Assembly: GCF_008838325.1 (NCBI RefSeq)
Contig: NZ_CP042829.1
Coordinates: 2,666,001 to 2,730,000, forward strand
Length of the DNA: 64,000 nucleotides
Reading direction: 5' to 3'
Source: Tepidiforma bonchosmolovskayae
GTDB lineage: Bacteria > Chloroflexota > Dehalococcoidia > Tepidiformales > Tepidiformaceae
Within the stretch, counting starts at the first letter, position 1. The number at the start of each line of letters is the position of its first letter. The translations under genes and the position numbers were made by a program. Positions 7,536 through 15,231 of this stretch are shown one piece after another. The notes beneath the pieces were generated by a model. It searched no databases. It was not told where the DNA came from and saw only the letters and a list, made by a program, of their open reading frames with translations.

Positions 7536-8931
7536 CCGCCTGCCTCCATGCCGGGAGGTAGAGCAGCGGCCGGGCGGGGGTTCCGGGCTCCTCCTGCTTC
7601 CACCTGGGGAACAGCGCTTCGAACGCCTCGACCACCTCGGGGTCGAACTGCGTCCCTGCGCAGCGCAGTATCTCAGCCAGCGCTGCCTCTGGCGACTGCC
7701 CGCGCCGGTACGGCCGGTCCGAGATGATTGCGTCGTAGGTGTCGCAGACGGCGAAAATCCGGGCGCCGAGCGGAATTGCCTCGCCTGCGAGGCCGCGCGG
7801 ATACCCCTTGCCGTCCCACCGCTCATGGTGCGCGAGAACGATCTTTGCGGCCGGGCGGAGATAGGGCACCTGCGCGAGGATGCGGTAGCCCATCGCGGGG
7901 TGGCGCCGCATAAACTCCCACTCCTCCTCGGTCAGCCGGTCCGGTTTCAGCAGAATTGCGTCGGGCACCCCGATCTTGCCGACATCGTGCATCAGGGCGC
8001 CCCGGTAGATCGTGAGCAGCTCCTCCTCGTCCTTGATGCCGAGCAGCTTCGCGATATCCATCGCGTGGTGCGCCACACGCACCGAATGACCCTTCGTCTC
8101 CTGGTCGCGGACATCGAGGGCCGTTACAAGCGACTCGAGCGTGCCGGTGTAGGCATCCCGCAGCTGTTCCGACATGTCCCGGATTTCGATGTAGGCGCGG
8201 TGGAGCTGCTCGTTCGAACGTTCGAGCCGGACGACGTTTTCCCGGGTCCGCTCGACGAACTGGGTCACCGAGTACCGGGCGAGCACCAGCGGCAGGACCA
8301 TGACCGCGACAGCTGCCACACCGAGCTCATTGAAAATGACCGCCAGGCCGCCGGCGACGAGCCCGAGCACGCCGTAGTAGGGGAACAGCCAGCCGATGTT
8401 GCCGCGGAAGGTCGAGCCGAAGCTCCGCTGCGCTGTCAGCGAGATGATCGCCGCAACGGCAACGCCGTCGACCGCAAACAGGGCGAGCGCCGCCAGGCCA
8501 CCTTCCACGAGGGCGAGCACGGACCGCGGAAGATAGCTGCCGAGTGCCGCCTGGACCCCGACCACGAGCATGGCCGCCACAAACGCTGCCAGCGTCTCGT
8601 GCCCAAAGTTGAAGGCGAGCTTCCTCGGCGCGCGTTCCCGACGGAAATACCCGATAAGGGCGATGACCGCCGCGACGGTGACGGCCCCCGGCGGGCCGAA
8701 CAGGACCGCGGCCATCGCCGTGCCGACGAAGCTGACCGACACCCAGCCGCCGAAATAGAGCCGGACAGAAAGCGCCTCGGTCAGGCCCGCCAGGAGGACC
8801 ACCACCGCCAGGCCGACCGGGTCGTCGATCGGCTGCAGGAAAAACGCCGATGTGAACGCGAGAGAGCCAGCCGCGAAAGCGAGCGCGATGAACCAGTCTT
8901 CCCGGGTGCGGAGCGAGGAACGGGCGGGCAT
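7507..8931 (-). CDS. Membrane HD-GYP domain protein, probable c-di-GMP phosphodiesterase
   Basis: 474 residues. The N-terminal half (about 15-245) has some six to seven hydrophobic helices resembling MASE-type sensor regions. A coiled-coil-like helix then leads into an HD-GYP domain with SHSVRVAHHAM-type His, the HD pair in GALMHDVGKIGVPD, and the diagnostic HHERWDGKGYPRGLAG. All metal-binding and GYP residues look intact, so cyclic-di-GMP hydrolysis is likely. ATG 8931 lies 7 bp behind a possible -10 AAGTAT (8939-8944, minus strand). It overlaps tetR by 29 bp. The stimulus is unknown; no GGDEF protein is present in the window. Confidence 0.85.
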   Translation of the reverse strand: MPARSSLRTREDWFIALAFAAGSLAFTSAFFLQPIDDPVGLAVVVLLAGLTEALSVRLYFGGWVSVSFVGTAMAAVLFGPPGAVTVAAVIALIGYFRRERAPRKLAFNFGHETLAAFVAAMLVVGVQAALGSYLPRSVLALVEGGLAALALFAVDGVAVAAIISLTAQRSFGSTFRGNIGWLFPYYGVLGLVAGGLAVIFNELGVAAVAVMVLPLVLARYSVTQFVERTRENVVRLERSNEQLHRAYIEIRDMSEQLRDAYTGTLESLVTALDVRDQETKGHSVRVAHHAMDIAKLLGIKDEEELLTIYRGALMHDVGKIGVPDAILLKPDRLTEEEWEFMRRHPAMGYRILAQVPYLRPAAKIVLAHHERWDGKGYPRGLAGEAIPLGARIFAVCDTYDAIISDRPYRRGQSPEAALAEILRCAGTQFDPEVVEAFEALFPRWKQEEPGTPARPLLYLPAWRQADDAPGRAAS

Positions 8932-9226
8932 CTCGCTGATACTTATCGACCGCTCAGCATCCGTTCCGAAGGCCGCCTGACCGGCCCTGCCTCGCCGGTA
9001 TGTCGTGCCGCTGTCGTCGATCCGTGGCGTCGCGCCCGCTCGGTGAATGGACTGGTGCGGGGAATTTCACCGGCGCGCAGCCGCTCACCATATTCGACGG
9101 CACGCCCTTTGGCCGCCTGAAGTCGTCGCATGGGGCACCCGGCCTGGCGCGCAGGTGACAATGGTGACAATTCGGTGACGGCGGAACGGCTTCGCAACCG
9201 CGCAGCCCGGGCGTAGACTCAGGCGC
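8932..9226. other. 295-bp divergent intergenic region with a tandem direct repeat
   Basis: It lies between the divergent HD-GYP gene and a CaiB gene. GGTGACAAT occurs twice in tandem (9154-9162, 9163-9171), and a third GGTGAC follows at 9174-9179. The repeats end 11 bp upstream of a -35-like TTCGCA, a position typical of an activator or repressor operator. I see no ORF or RNA gene here. Confidence 0.5.
9191..9219 (+). promoter_or_regulatory. Promoter of the 9227 CoA-transferase gene, leaderless type
   Basis: TTCGCA (9191-9196), 17-bp spacer, TAGACT (9214-9219), then 7 bp to ATG 9227. The same -35/spacer combination (TTCGCA, 17 bp) occurs before the 38534 gene. Confidence 0.5.
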
Positions 9227-10420
9227 ATGTCCGCTCCGCTCGAAGGCATCCGCGTCATCGACTTCACCCGCTACCAGCAAGGCCCGTTCGCTACCGTCAT
9301 CCTCGCCGACTTCGGCGCTGACGTGATCAAGGTCGAAGAGCCGAACGGCGACTACGGCCGCCGAATGTGGCGGGAGCCTGATGGCTTCTCCGCGTTCTGG
9401 GAGTCGCTCGACCGCGGCAAGCGCTCTGTCTGCATCGACCTCCGCAGGCCCGACGGCGTGGAGCTGGCCCTGCGGCTCACGGACACCGCCGATGTGCTGG
9501 TCGAAAACTTCCGCCCGGGCACGATGGAGCGATGGGGTCTTGGACCGGACGTCGTGCTGCCGCGCAACCCCCGGCTGATCTACGCCCGCGCGACCGGATG
9601 GGGCTCGAAGGGCCCGATGGCGCACCTCCCGTCCTTCGACCAGATTGCCCAGGCGTACTCAGGATTTGCCCAGCACGCCGGCGGCGGCCCGGGTCACCGG
9701 CCGGAAATCCCCTATCCCGGCATTGCCGACCAGACCGGCGGGATGAATCTCGCCCTCGGAATCATGACGGCGCTCTACGCGCGTGAGCGGACCGGGCGCG
9801 GGCAGGTCGTCGAGGTGTCGCTGCTTGGTACGCAACTCGCCCTGCAGGCGCCCGAACTCCAGCACGTGCTCCACTTCGGCACCGAGCGGCCGCGCGAATT
9901 TCGCGCCTCTCCGACGGTGGGCCACTACCAGTGCTCGGACGGCCGCTGGGTCATGATCGTGGGCATCGACCAGAAATTCTGGCCGAGGATTGCGCGGGCG
10001 TTGTGCCTCGACCACCTGATTGACGACCCCCGCTTCGCCCGCGGGTATGTACGGTACAAGAACCGGCACGAGCTTGAACCAATCCTCGAGGCCGCGTTCG
10101 CCAGCAACAACTCCGCGCACTGGCTCGAACGGCTCCGACGGGAGGATGTCCCGGCCTCGCTCGTCCAGGACTATGCGGAACTCGCAACATCCGAGCAGGC
10201 CTGGGCCAACGGCTACCTCATGGAGACCGACCACCCTCGCTTCGGGCGCCAGCGGGTCGTTGGGCCGCACATCCAGCTTTCCGAAACCCCGCCCCGCCTC
10301 AGCTTCCCGGCGCGCGACCTCGGCATCGACACCGAGGCGGTCCTGCGGGCGGCCGGCCTTTCGGATGCGGAGCTGGAGCGGCTCCGGCGCGAGCGGGTCA
10401 TCGGGCCGGCAGAGGACTGA
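9227..10420 (+). CDS. CaiB/BaiF (family III) CoA-transferase
   Basis: Transfers CoA between acyl-CoA and a free acid. 397 residues, normal length. The family N-terminus LEGIRVIDFTRYQQGPFAT is followed by FGADVIKVEEP. The nucleophilic Asp that forms the aspartyl-CoA anhydride is in YPGIADQTGGMNLALGIM. The substrate cannot be read from sequence; other genes here (acyl-CoA dehydrogenase, thiolase, MaoC proteins) suggest acyl or steroid-like substrates. It has its own leaderless promoter and converges on cysS with only 2 bp between the stops. Confidence 0.88.
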   Translation: MSAPLEGIRVIDFTRYQQGPFATVILADFGADVIKVEEPNGDYGRRMWREPDGFSAFWESLDRGKRSVCIDLRRPDGVELALRLTDTADVLVENFRPGTMERWGLGPDVVLPRNPRLIYARATGWGSKGPMAHLPSFDQIAQAYSGFAQHAGGGPGHRPEIPYPGIADQTGGMNLALGIMTALYARERTGRGQVVEVSLLGTQLALQAPELQHVLHFGTERPREFRASPTVGHYQCSDGRWVMIVGIDQKFWPRIARALCLDHLIDDPRFARGYVRYKNRHELEPILEAAFASNNSAHWLERLRREDVPASLVQDYAELATSEQAWANGYLMETDHPRFGRQRVVGPHIQLSETPPRLSFPARDLGIDTEAVLRAAGLSDAELERLRRERVIGPAED

Positions 10421-10422
10421 GT

Positions 10423-11637
10423 TCAGGGCGAGAAGTCGCCGTTGGCGGGGCCCCGGGCCCCTGCGAAGGCAAAGCCGAGCAGCTGGAGCGCCTTCCGGAC
10501 CGCCGCAGCTTCGGCAGCATCCCCGGTGCCGGTAAGCACCCGGTGCGCGGACGCGTCTGCGGCATCGAGCGCCCCGGGCACATCGAAGTCGTCGTCGAGC
10601 CGCTCCAGGATCTGCGCGAAGACGGCCCCGTCAGCTTCAGCCTCCCCTGCCCGGGCTGCGGCCCCCTTCAGCCGTTCGTACCGGTCGCGGAGCCGGTCGA
10701 GGGCGCCCTCGGTATAGTTCGCATCGGCACGGATGTGCGTGCTGAGCAGGTAGAGCCGCAGGTGGTCCGGCTCGACGCGCTGCATCAGGTCGCGTGCGAG
10801 CACGAGGTTCCCGAGCGACTTGCTCATCTTGACCCCGTCGAGCTGCAGCATGCCGTTGTGCACCCACCAGCCGCAAAACGGCTCCACATCGTAAGCGCAT
10901 TCCGCCTGGGCGATCTCGTTTTCGTGGTGCGGGTATTTCAGGTCGCTGCCGCCGCCATGGATGTCAATCTGCGTGCCGAGGTGTTTCACCGCCATCGCCG
11001 TACATTCGATGCTCCACCCGGGGCGGCCGGGTCCCCACGGACTGTCCCACGAAGGATCGCCGGGGTCCACCTGCTGCCAGAGCAGGAAATCAAGGTGGCC
11101 CCGCTTCTTGTAGGCGCGCTTCGACTCCGGGTTTTCGCGCTTGCCCAGCTCCTCGAGCGTCAGGCCGTTGAGGCGGCCGTACCGGGGGAACGAGGCCACG
11201 TCGAAGAACACGTCGCCGTCGACGACGTAGGCGTGGCCGCGGTCGATGAGCCTGCGCGTCGTCTCGATGATCTCCGGGATATGGTCGGTCGCGTACGGGT
11301 ACACGGTCGGGCGGAGGACGTTCAGGCGGTCGAGGTCAGCGCGGAGGATGGCGTCGTTTTCGTCCCGGATCTCCGCAATCGGCCGCCCGCCCTGGCGCTT
11401 CGAGACCATAATCATGTCGTCGTCGATGTCCGTGACGTTCTGGACGTATCGGACGCGATAGCCCAGCCAGGTCAGATACCGCCGCAGGGTGTCGAACTGC
11501 ACGTAGGAGAAGGCATGCCCGAGGTGGGTGACGTCGTACGGCGTGACACCGCAGACGTACATCCGTACCTCGCCGGGGCTGACCGTGCGGAACTCGCGAA
11601 CTTCGTTACCCAGCGATGTAAACAGGCGAAACGGCAC
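10423..11637 (-). CDS. cysS: Cysteinyl-tRNA synthetase-like ligase (CysRS/MshC family)
   Basis: Class I cysteine-activating enzyme, 404 residues against about 460 for typical CysRS. Zinc ligands are visible: Cys in RMYVCGVTPYD, Cys in SIECTAMAVKHLG, and His/Glu in YPHHENEIAQ. The HIGH motif is THLGHA and the KMSKS motif is KMSKSLGN. The N-terminal motif CGVTPYDVTHLGHA resembles MshC (TPYD..HLGHA) more than bacterial CysRS (PTVYD..HIGNA), while PHHENEIAQ and the middle domain look like CysRS. tRNA charging is the likelier role; a ligase of a mycothiol-like pathway is possible. GTG 11637 is chosen because the alignment begins there and GGGGAG precedes it. A TACGCT box upstream suggests a normal leader. 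Confidence 0.8.
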   Translation of the reverse strand: MPFRLFTSLGNEVREFRTVSPGEVRMYVCGVTPYDVTHLGHAFSYVQFDTLRRYLTWLGYRVRYVQNVTDIDDDMIMVSKRQGGRPIAEIRDENDAILRADLDRLNVLRPTVYPYATDHIPEIIETTRRLIDRGHAYVVDGDVFFDVASFPRYGRLNGLTLEELGKRENPESKRAYKKRGHLDFLLWQQVDPGDPSWDSPWGPGRPGWSIECTAMAVKHLGTQIDIHGGGSDLKYPHHENEIAQAECAYDVEPFCGWWVHNGMLQLDGVKMSKSLGNLVLARDLMQRVEPDHLRLYLLSTHIRADANYTEGALDRLRDRYERLKGAAARAGEAEADGAVFAQILERLDDDFDVPGALDAADASAHRVLTGTGDAAEAAAVRKALQLLGFAFAGARGPANGDFSP

Positions 11638-11701
11638 GATAGACGCTCCCCGGCGATGGCTCCGGTTAGCGTAGCAGAGACTCGGTTGCTGTTCGCAACC
11701 G

Positions 11702-14071
11702 TCAGGAGAGCACCCCGCCTGCCATGAGTTCGGCGATCCGCTCGTCGTCGTACCCGAGCACGGTGGAAAGCACCTCGTAGGTGTCCTCGCCGACCTGCCG
11801 AACTCCTTCGTACACGGGCGGGCGCTCGCCGTCGAACCGCGCCGGGAATCGGTCGATACCGTACTCGCCCCACTTCTCCGCACGTGCGCTGCCGAAGAAG
11901 TCCCGCGCTGCCAGCTGCGGGTCGCGTTCGGCAAGGTCCGCGGCGTGCTGCACCGGCGCAGCGCACACCCCGGCCCGCTGAAGCCGTTCGGAGAGTTCGT
12001 ACGGGTCTTCGCGCCGGGTCCGCGCTGCTATCGCGGCATCCAGTTCCCGCCAGTTGGCCACGCGGTCGGCATGGGTGGCGAACCGCCCGCCAGGCTCGAT
12101 GCCAAGCATGCCCGCAAGGCGCCGCCACTCATCATCGCCGCGGACCGCAATGGCAACCCACCGGTCCTCGCCAGCGCAGGGATAGATCCCGTGCGGGGCC
12201 CAGGCATCGAACGGGTGCCGGTTGCCGCGCGGCTCGGGATTCGTGCCGTTGGCGAGGTAGTCGATCATCGCCGGGCCCATGATGCCGAGGCCGAGTTCAT
12301 ACTGGGCCAAGTCGATGGCCAGCCCCTGGCCGGTCCGATCCCGGTGTTCGAGCCCCTCGAGCGCTGCAAGCGCCGCGGCAAGGCCGCTCAGGTGGTCCGT
12401 CAGCGAGAAGCCGTACCCGTCGGTGTACGTTCCCTCGGGATTCGTGAGATAGGTCAGGCCGGTCAGGGCGTGAATGGTCGGCGCGTAGGTCACGAACTCC
12501 TTCCAGGGGCCTGTCTGTCCCATGCCGCCCATGGAGATGACCGTTATTCCCGGGTGGTCCGGCGCGAGGGACGCGCGGTCGAGGCCCCAGCGCTGCAGCA
12601 CCCCGGCCGAGAAGTTCTCGACGATGATGTCGCTGGCGAGGGCGAGGTCGCGCGCCACCGCCCGCGCCTCGGGCAGCGTCATGTCGAGCGCGACGCTCTT
12701 CTTGTTCCGGTTCCAGCAAACGTAGTAGGGGTGGTCGGGGGAGTTGGCACCGCCGCTCCGCTTCGCGCTGCTGACCTTGATGACTTCGGCTCCGAGGTCG
12801 GCGAGCACGCGGGTGCCGAACGGCCCCGCCAGGACATGGGTGAAATCGAGCACGCGGACGCCCTCGAGGGGCCGGGTGGCAGGGGGCTGCCGGTCGAACG
12901 CGGCCGCGGCTGCGGGCCCCCGGGGCGCCCAGCCGACCGCTGACGCCTCCACCTCCCGGGCGGGCAGCAGGGGCGGTCCGTCGGCGCTGGTGCGGAAAAA
13001 TCGCCCCGGCAGCCGCACCGTCCCAACGCCGGGGACGTCAGCTTCGTACAGGTAGCCCCGCGCCGCGATCTGAGGACTTTTCGTCAGGGCCTCGGCCACG
13101 TTCCAGACCACGCCGAAGGGCTGGTGACGTCGCTGGGCTTCGTAGAACAGCTTTTCGCCGTTCCACTCCGCTACCCACTCGCGCAGCACCTTCATCACGT
13201 AGGGAAGGTTTTTCACCATTGCGATGACGTCAGGGAACTTCTCGCGGTCTGCAAGCTCCTGGGCAGCGCCGCATTCGATGAGCCACGGCACGAGCACCTC
13301 GGTGAGCTTGAGCGAGGCAGTCACCATCACGCCGTGGCCGTCGCGGGCGGGGTAGACCTCGTAGGCGCCGCTCCAGTGCAGGCTGCCCTGCCTGCGGGCG
13401 ATGGGCGTGCCCCACGTACCGTTGGGAAAAAACCACTGCATCAGCACCTGTTCCGTACAGGTGACCAGCGCTTCGTGCGCCGAGAGGTCGACGTGAATGC
13501 CCCGCCCGGTAAGGCGGGCGTAGCGTGCCGCCGCGAGGGCGAGCACAGCCGCGTAGAGCCCCACGGTGTGATGCGACTGGTTGCCGTATCCGGAGATCGG
13601 CGGGCTCTGCGGGTCGCCGGTGACCCACGCGGACCCGCAGAGGGCATTCGCCGCGAGGTCGTTGACGCGCCAGTCGCGCCACGGTCCGTCCTGGCCCATG
13701 GGAGTGACGGCGACGTGGGCCAGCCGCGGGTTGACGGCGCGCAGTTCGGCCGCCGTGAAAACCGGCGCCCCTGGCGGCCAGTCTTCGATGAGCACGTCCG
13801 CGGCCGCGATGAGCGCCCGCAGCTGCTCCCTCTGCAGGGGGTCGGCCAGGTCCAGCCGGACCGTGCGCTTGCCGGCGTTGTAGAAGGTCGACTGGATGGA
13901 TACGCCGGTCGAGCCGAAGAACGGCGGTTCGGCGGCCAACGAATTGCCCGCCGGCGGCACCACCCGGACGACGTCGGCCCCGGCCTCGGCGAGCAGGCGC
14001 CCGGCAAGCACCCCGTTCCACCCGGCGCATTCGATGACCCGAAGTCCTTCCAGCGGCGATGTCTCGGCCAT
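11702..14071 (-). CDS. Tandem CaiB/BaiF CoA-transferase fusion, N-terminal half catalytically degenerate
   Basis: 789 residues, twice the family length, made of two consecutive CaiB/BaiF domains (about 1-395 and 400-789). The first begins LEGLRVIECAGWNGVLAG and the second LEGVRVLDFTHVLAGPFGT. The second keeps the nucleophilic Asp region (SLTDHLSGLAAALAALEG). In the first the equivalent stretch is GYGNQSHHTVGLYAAVLALA, where His replaces Asp, so it is probably structural or regulatory. Family III enzymes are interlaced dimers; this could be a built-in pseudo-heterodimer. ATG 14071 lies 6 bp behind TACAAT (14078-14083, minus strand). It reads toward cysS with a 64-bp gap. Confidence 0.88.
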   Translation of the reverse strand: MAETSPLEGLRVIECAGWNGVLAGRLLAEAGADVVRVVPPAGNSLAAEPPFFGSTGVSIQSTFYNAGKRTVRLDLADPLQREQLRALIAAADVLIEDWPPGAPVFTAAELRAVNPRLAHVAVTPMGQDGPWRDWRVNDLAANALCGSAWVTGDPQSPPISGYGNQSHHTVGLYAAVLALAAARYARLTGRGIHVDLSAHEALVTCTEQVLMQWFFPNGTWGTPIARRQGSLHWSGAYEVYPARDGHGVMVTASLKLTEVLVPWLIECGAAQELADREKFPDVIAMVKNLPYVMKVLREWVAEWNGEKLFYEAQRRHQPFGVVWNVAEALTKSPQIAARGYLYEADVPGVGTVRLPGRFFRTSADGPPLLPAREVEASAVGWAPRGPAAAAAFDRQPPATRPLEGVRVLDFTHVLAGPFGTRVLADLGAEVIKVSSAKRSGGANSPDHPYYVCWNRNKKSVALDMTLPEARAVARDLALASDIIVENFSAGVLQRWGLDRASLAPDHPGITVISMGGMGQTGPWKEFVTYAPTIHALTGLTYLTNPEGTYTDGYGFSLTDHLSGLAAALAALEGLEHRDRTGQGLAIDLAQYELGLGIMGPAMIDYLANGTNPEPRGNRHPFDAWAPHGIYPCAGEDRWVAIAVRGDDEWRRLAGMLGIEPGGRFATHADRVANWRELDAAIAARTRREDPYELSERLQRAGVCAAPVQHAADLAERDPQLAARDFFGSARAEKWGEYGIDRFPARFDGERPPVYEGVRQVGEDTYEVLSTVLGYDDERIAELMAGGVLS

Positions 14072-14077
14072 GGAGCG

Positions 14078-14083
14078 ATTGTA
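14078..14083 (-). promoter_or_regulatory. -10 box of the tandem CoA-transferase gene, leaderless type
   Basis: TACAAT on the minus strand, 6 bp before ATG 14071. I could not identify a convincing -35 box or any Shine-Dalgarno site. Confidence 0.45.
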
Positions 14084-14199
14084 CGGGCGGGGCCCCAAGA
14101 GGCAGCCCGGAAACGCGCCCATCCCCGCAATTTTCCAGTTTCTGTCCCGGCCTCCCCTGATTTGCCGTCCGAGAAATACCGAATTCAGCATCGTGCGGG

Positions 14200-14229
14200 T
14201 TGTCACAACCTGCACGGCTGGGGTACGGT
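14200..14229 (+). promoter_or_regulatory. Promoter of the CHAP-SH3 gene
   Basis: TTGTCA (14200-14205), 18-bp spacer, TACGGT (14224-14229), then 33 bp to ATG 14263 with GGAGCAGG between. Confidence 0.4.
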
Positions 14230-14262
14230 GCCCGGAGCCCTCAGGAAACAGGAGCAGGTGCG

Positions 14263-15111
14263 ATGCCGATGACCCGCCACCGGCACACCCTGGCAACCGT
14301 CCTGGTCGCCATCATTGCCCTCGCCGCCGTCGCGGTCACCCGCGCGGATGCCCATGCTGATGCGGACCACCCCATCGTCCAGCGCGCCCTGCGCGACCTC
14401 GGGACCTACCAGGGCGACTGCTGGCCCTGGGTGAAGCGTGTCGTCCGGGACGCCACGGGCCGGGAGATCGGTTTCGACTACCGGCACGGCTTCTTCGAAG
14501 CCGGGGCCGTGGAAGTGCCCCTCGCCAGGGCTGCCCCCGGCGACATCATCCAGGTCGCGCTCGATAGCTGGACCTCGCCCGACGCCGATTACGCCGGCCT
14601 GCATACCGCCATCGTCATCCGGAACAACGGCGACGGCACGTTCGACGCTATCGATTCGAACCAGCTCTGGGACGGCATAGTTCGGCTGCGGCCCGCCTAC
14701 AACCCGGCGGCCCAGGCCGCAGCAGCGGGCCTCCAGGTGCACGCCTACCGCTTCCCGCTCGACGGGAGTACGCCGGCCGCGTCCCCGGTCCCGGCCGGCC
14801 CCACGACGCTGAAGCCGGGCGATACCGCCCGTGTCAACACCCCGGGCGACTGCCTTCGCCTCCGGACCGCACCGGGCGGCGAGATTCTCACCTGCCTGGC
14901 CCACGGCACACGGGTGACGGTCATCGAAGGCCCGGTCGAACGGCTCGGCGTGGCGTGGTATCTCGTCTCGTCGCCCGTCGGCGACGGCTGGATGGCGGGG
15001 CAGTACCTCCAGCGCGAACCCGACGGCCCCGGGGCCAACCCCAGCGCGCAGGGCCCCACCCGCCCGCTGATGCAGTACCGGGCGGTCGTTCCCCTCGCAG
15101 CAGCCGACTGA
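14263..15111 (+). CDS. Secreted protein with CHAP-like domain and SH3b domain
   Basis: 282 residues. The N-terminal signal peptide (about 1-31, hydrophobic core LATVLVAIIALAAVAV, cleavage near ADAHA) sends it out of the cytoplasm. Residues about 35-170 look like a CHAP or NlpC/P60-type Cys-His peptidase: Cys53 in YQGDCWPWVKR and His114 in GLHTAIVIRNN, a spacing compatible with the fold. Residues about 185-260 form an SH3b domain (CLRLRTAPGGEILTCLAHG), often cell-wall binding. Peptidoglycan or cell-surface peptide hydrolysis is inferred. ATG 14263 is chosen over 14200 because the signal peptide starts there and GGAGCAGG precedes it. Confidence 0.75.
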   Translation: MPMTRHRHTLATVLVAIIALAAVAVTRADAHADADHPIVQRALRDLGTYQGDCWPWVKRVVRDATGREIGFDYRHGFFEAGAVEVPLARAAPGDIIQVALDSWTSPDADYAGLHTAIVIRNNGDGTFDAIDSNQLWDGIVRLRPAYNPAAQAAAAGLQVHAYRFPLDGSTPAASPVPAGPTTLKPGDTARVNTPGDCLRLRTAPGGEILTCLAHGTRVTVIEGPVERLGVAWYLVSSPVGDGWMAGQYLQREPDGPGANPSAQGPTRPLMQYRAVVPLAAAD

Positions 15112-15231
15112 CTCCGCGCCGAACCGGCCGCTCACCGGGCATCACGAGATGTCGCGCCGGCAACGGCTGATTCCGACCGCCAGCGGCCGTAGGCTGATCC
15201 ACATGCACGCAGAGGGTCGTTCCGCGCGCGC

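Noticed and set aside
7429-9120. 563-codon plus-strand open frame opposite tetR and the HD-GYP gene
   Set aside because: Composition of a mirror frame; the HD-GYP motifs on the minus strand are decisive.
9154-9179. Tandem 9-bp repeats considered as the remnant of a CRISPR array
   Set aside because: Units are directly adjacent, too short and without spacers; an operator is the better reading.
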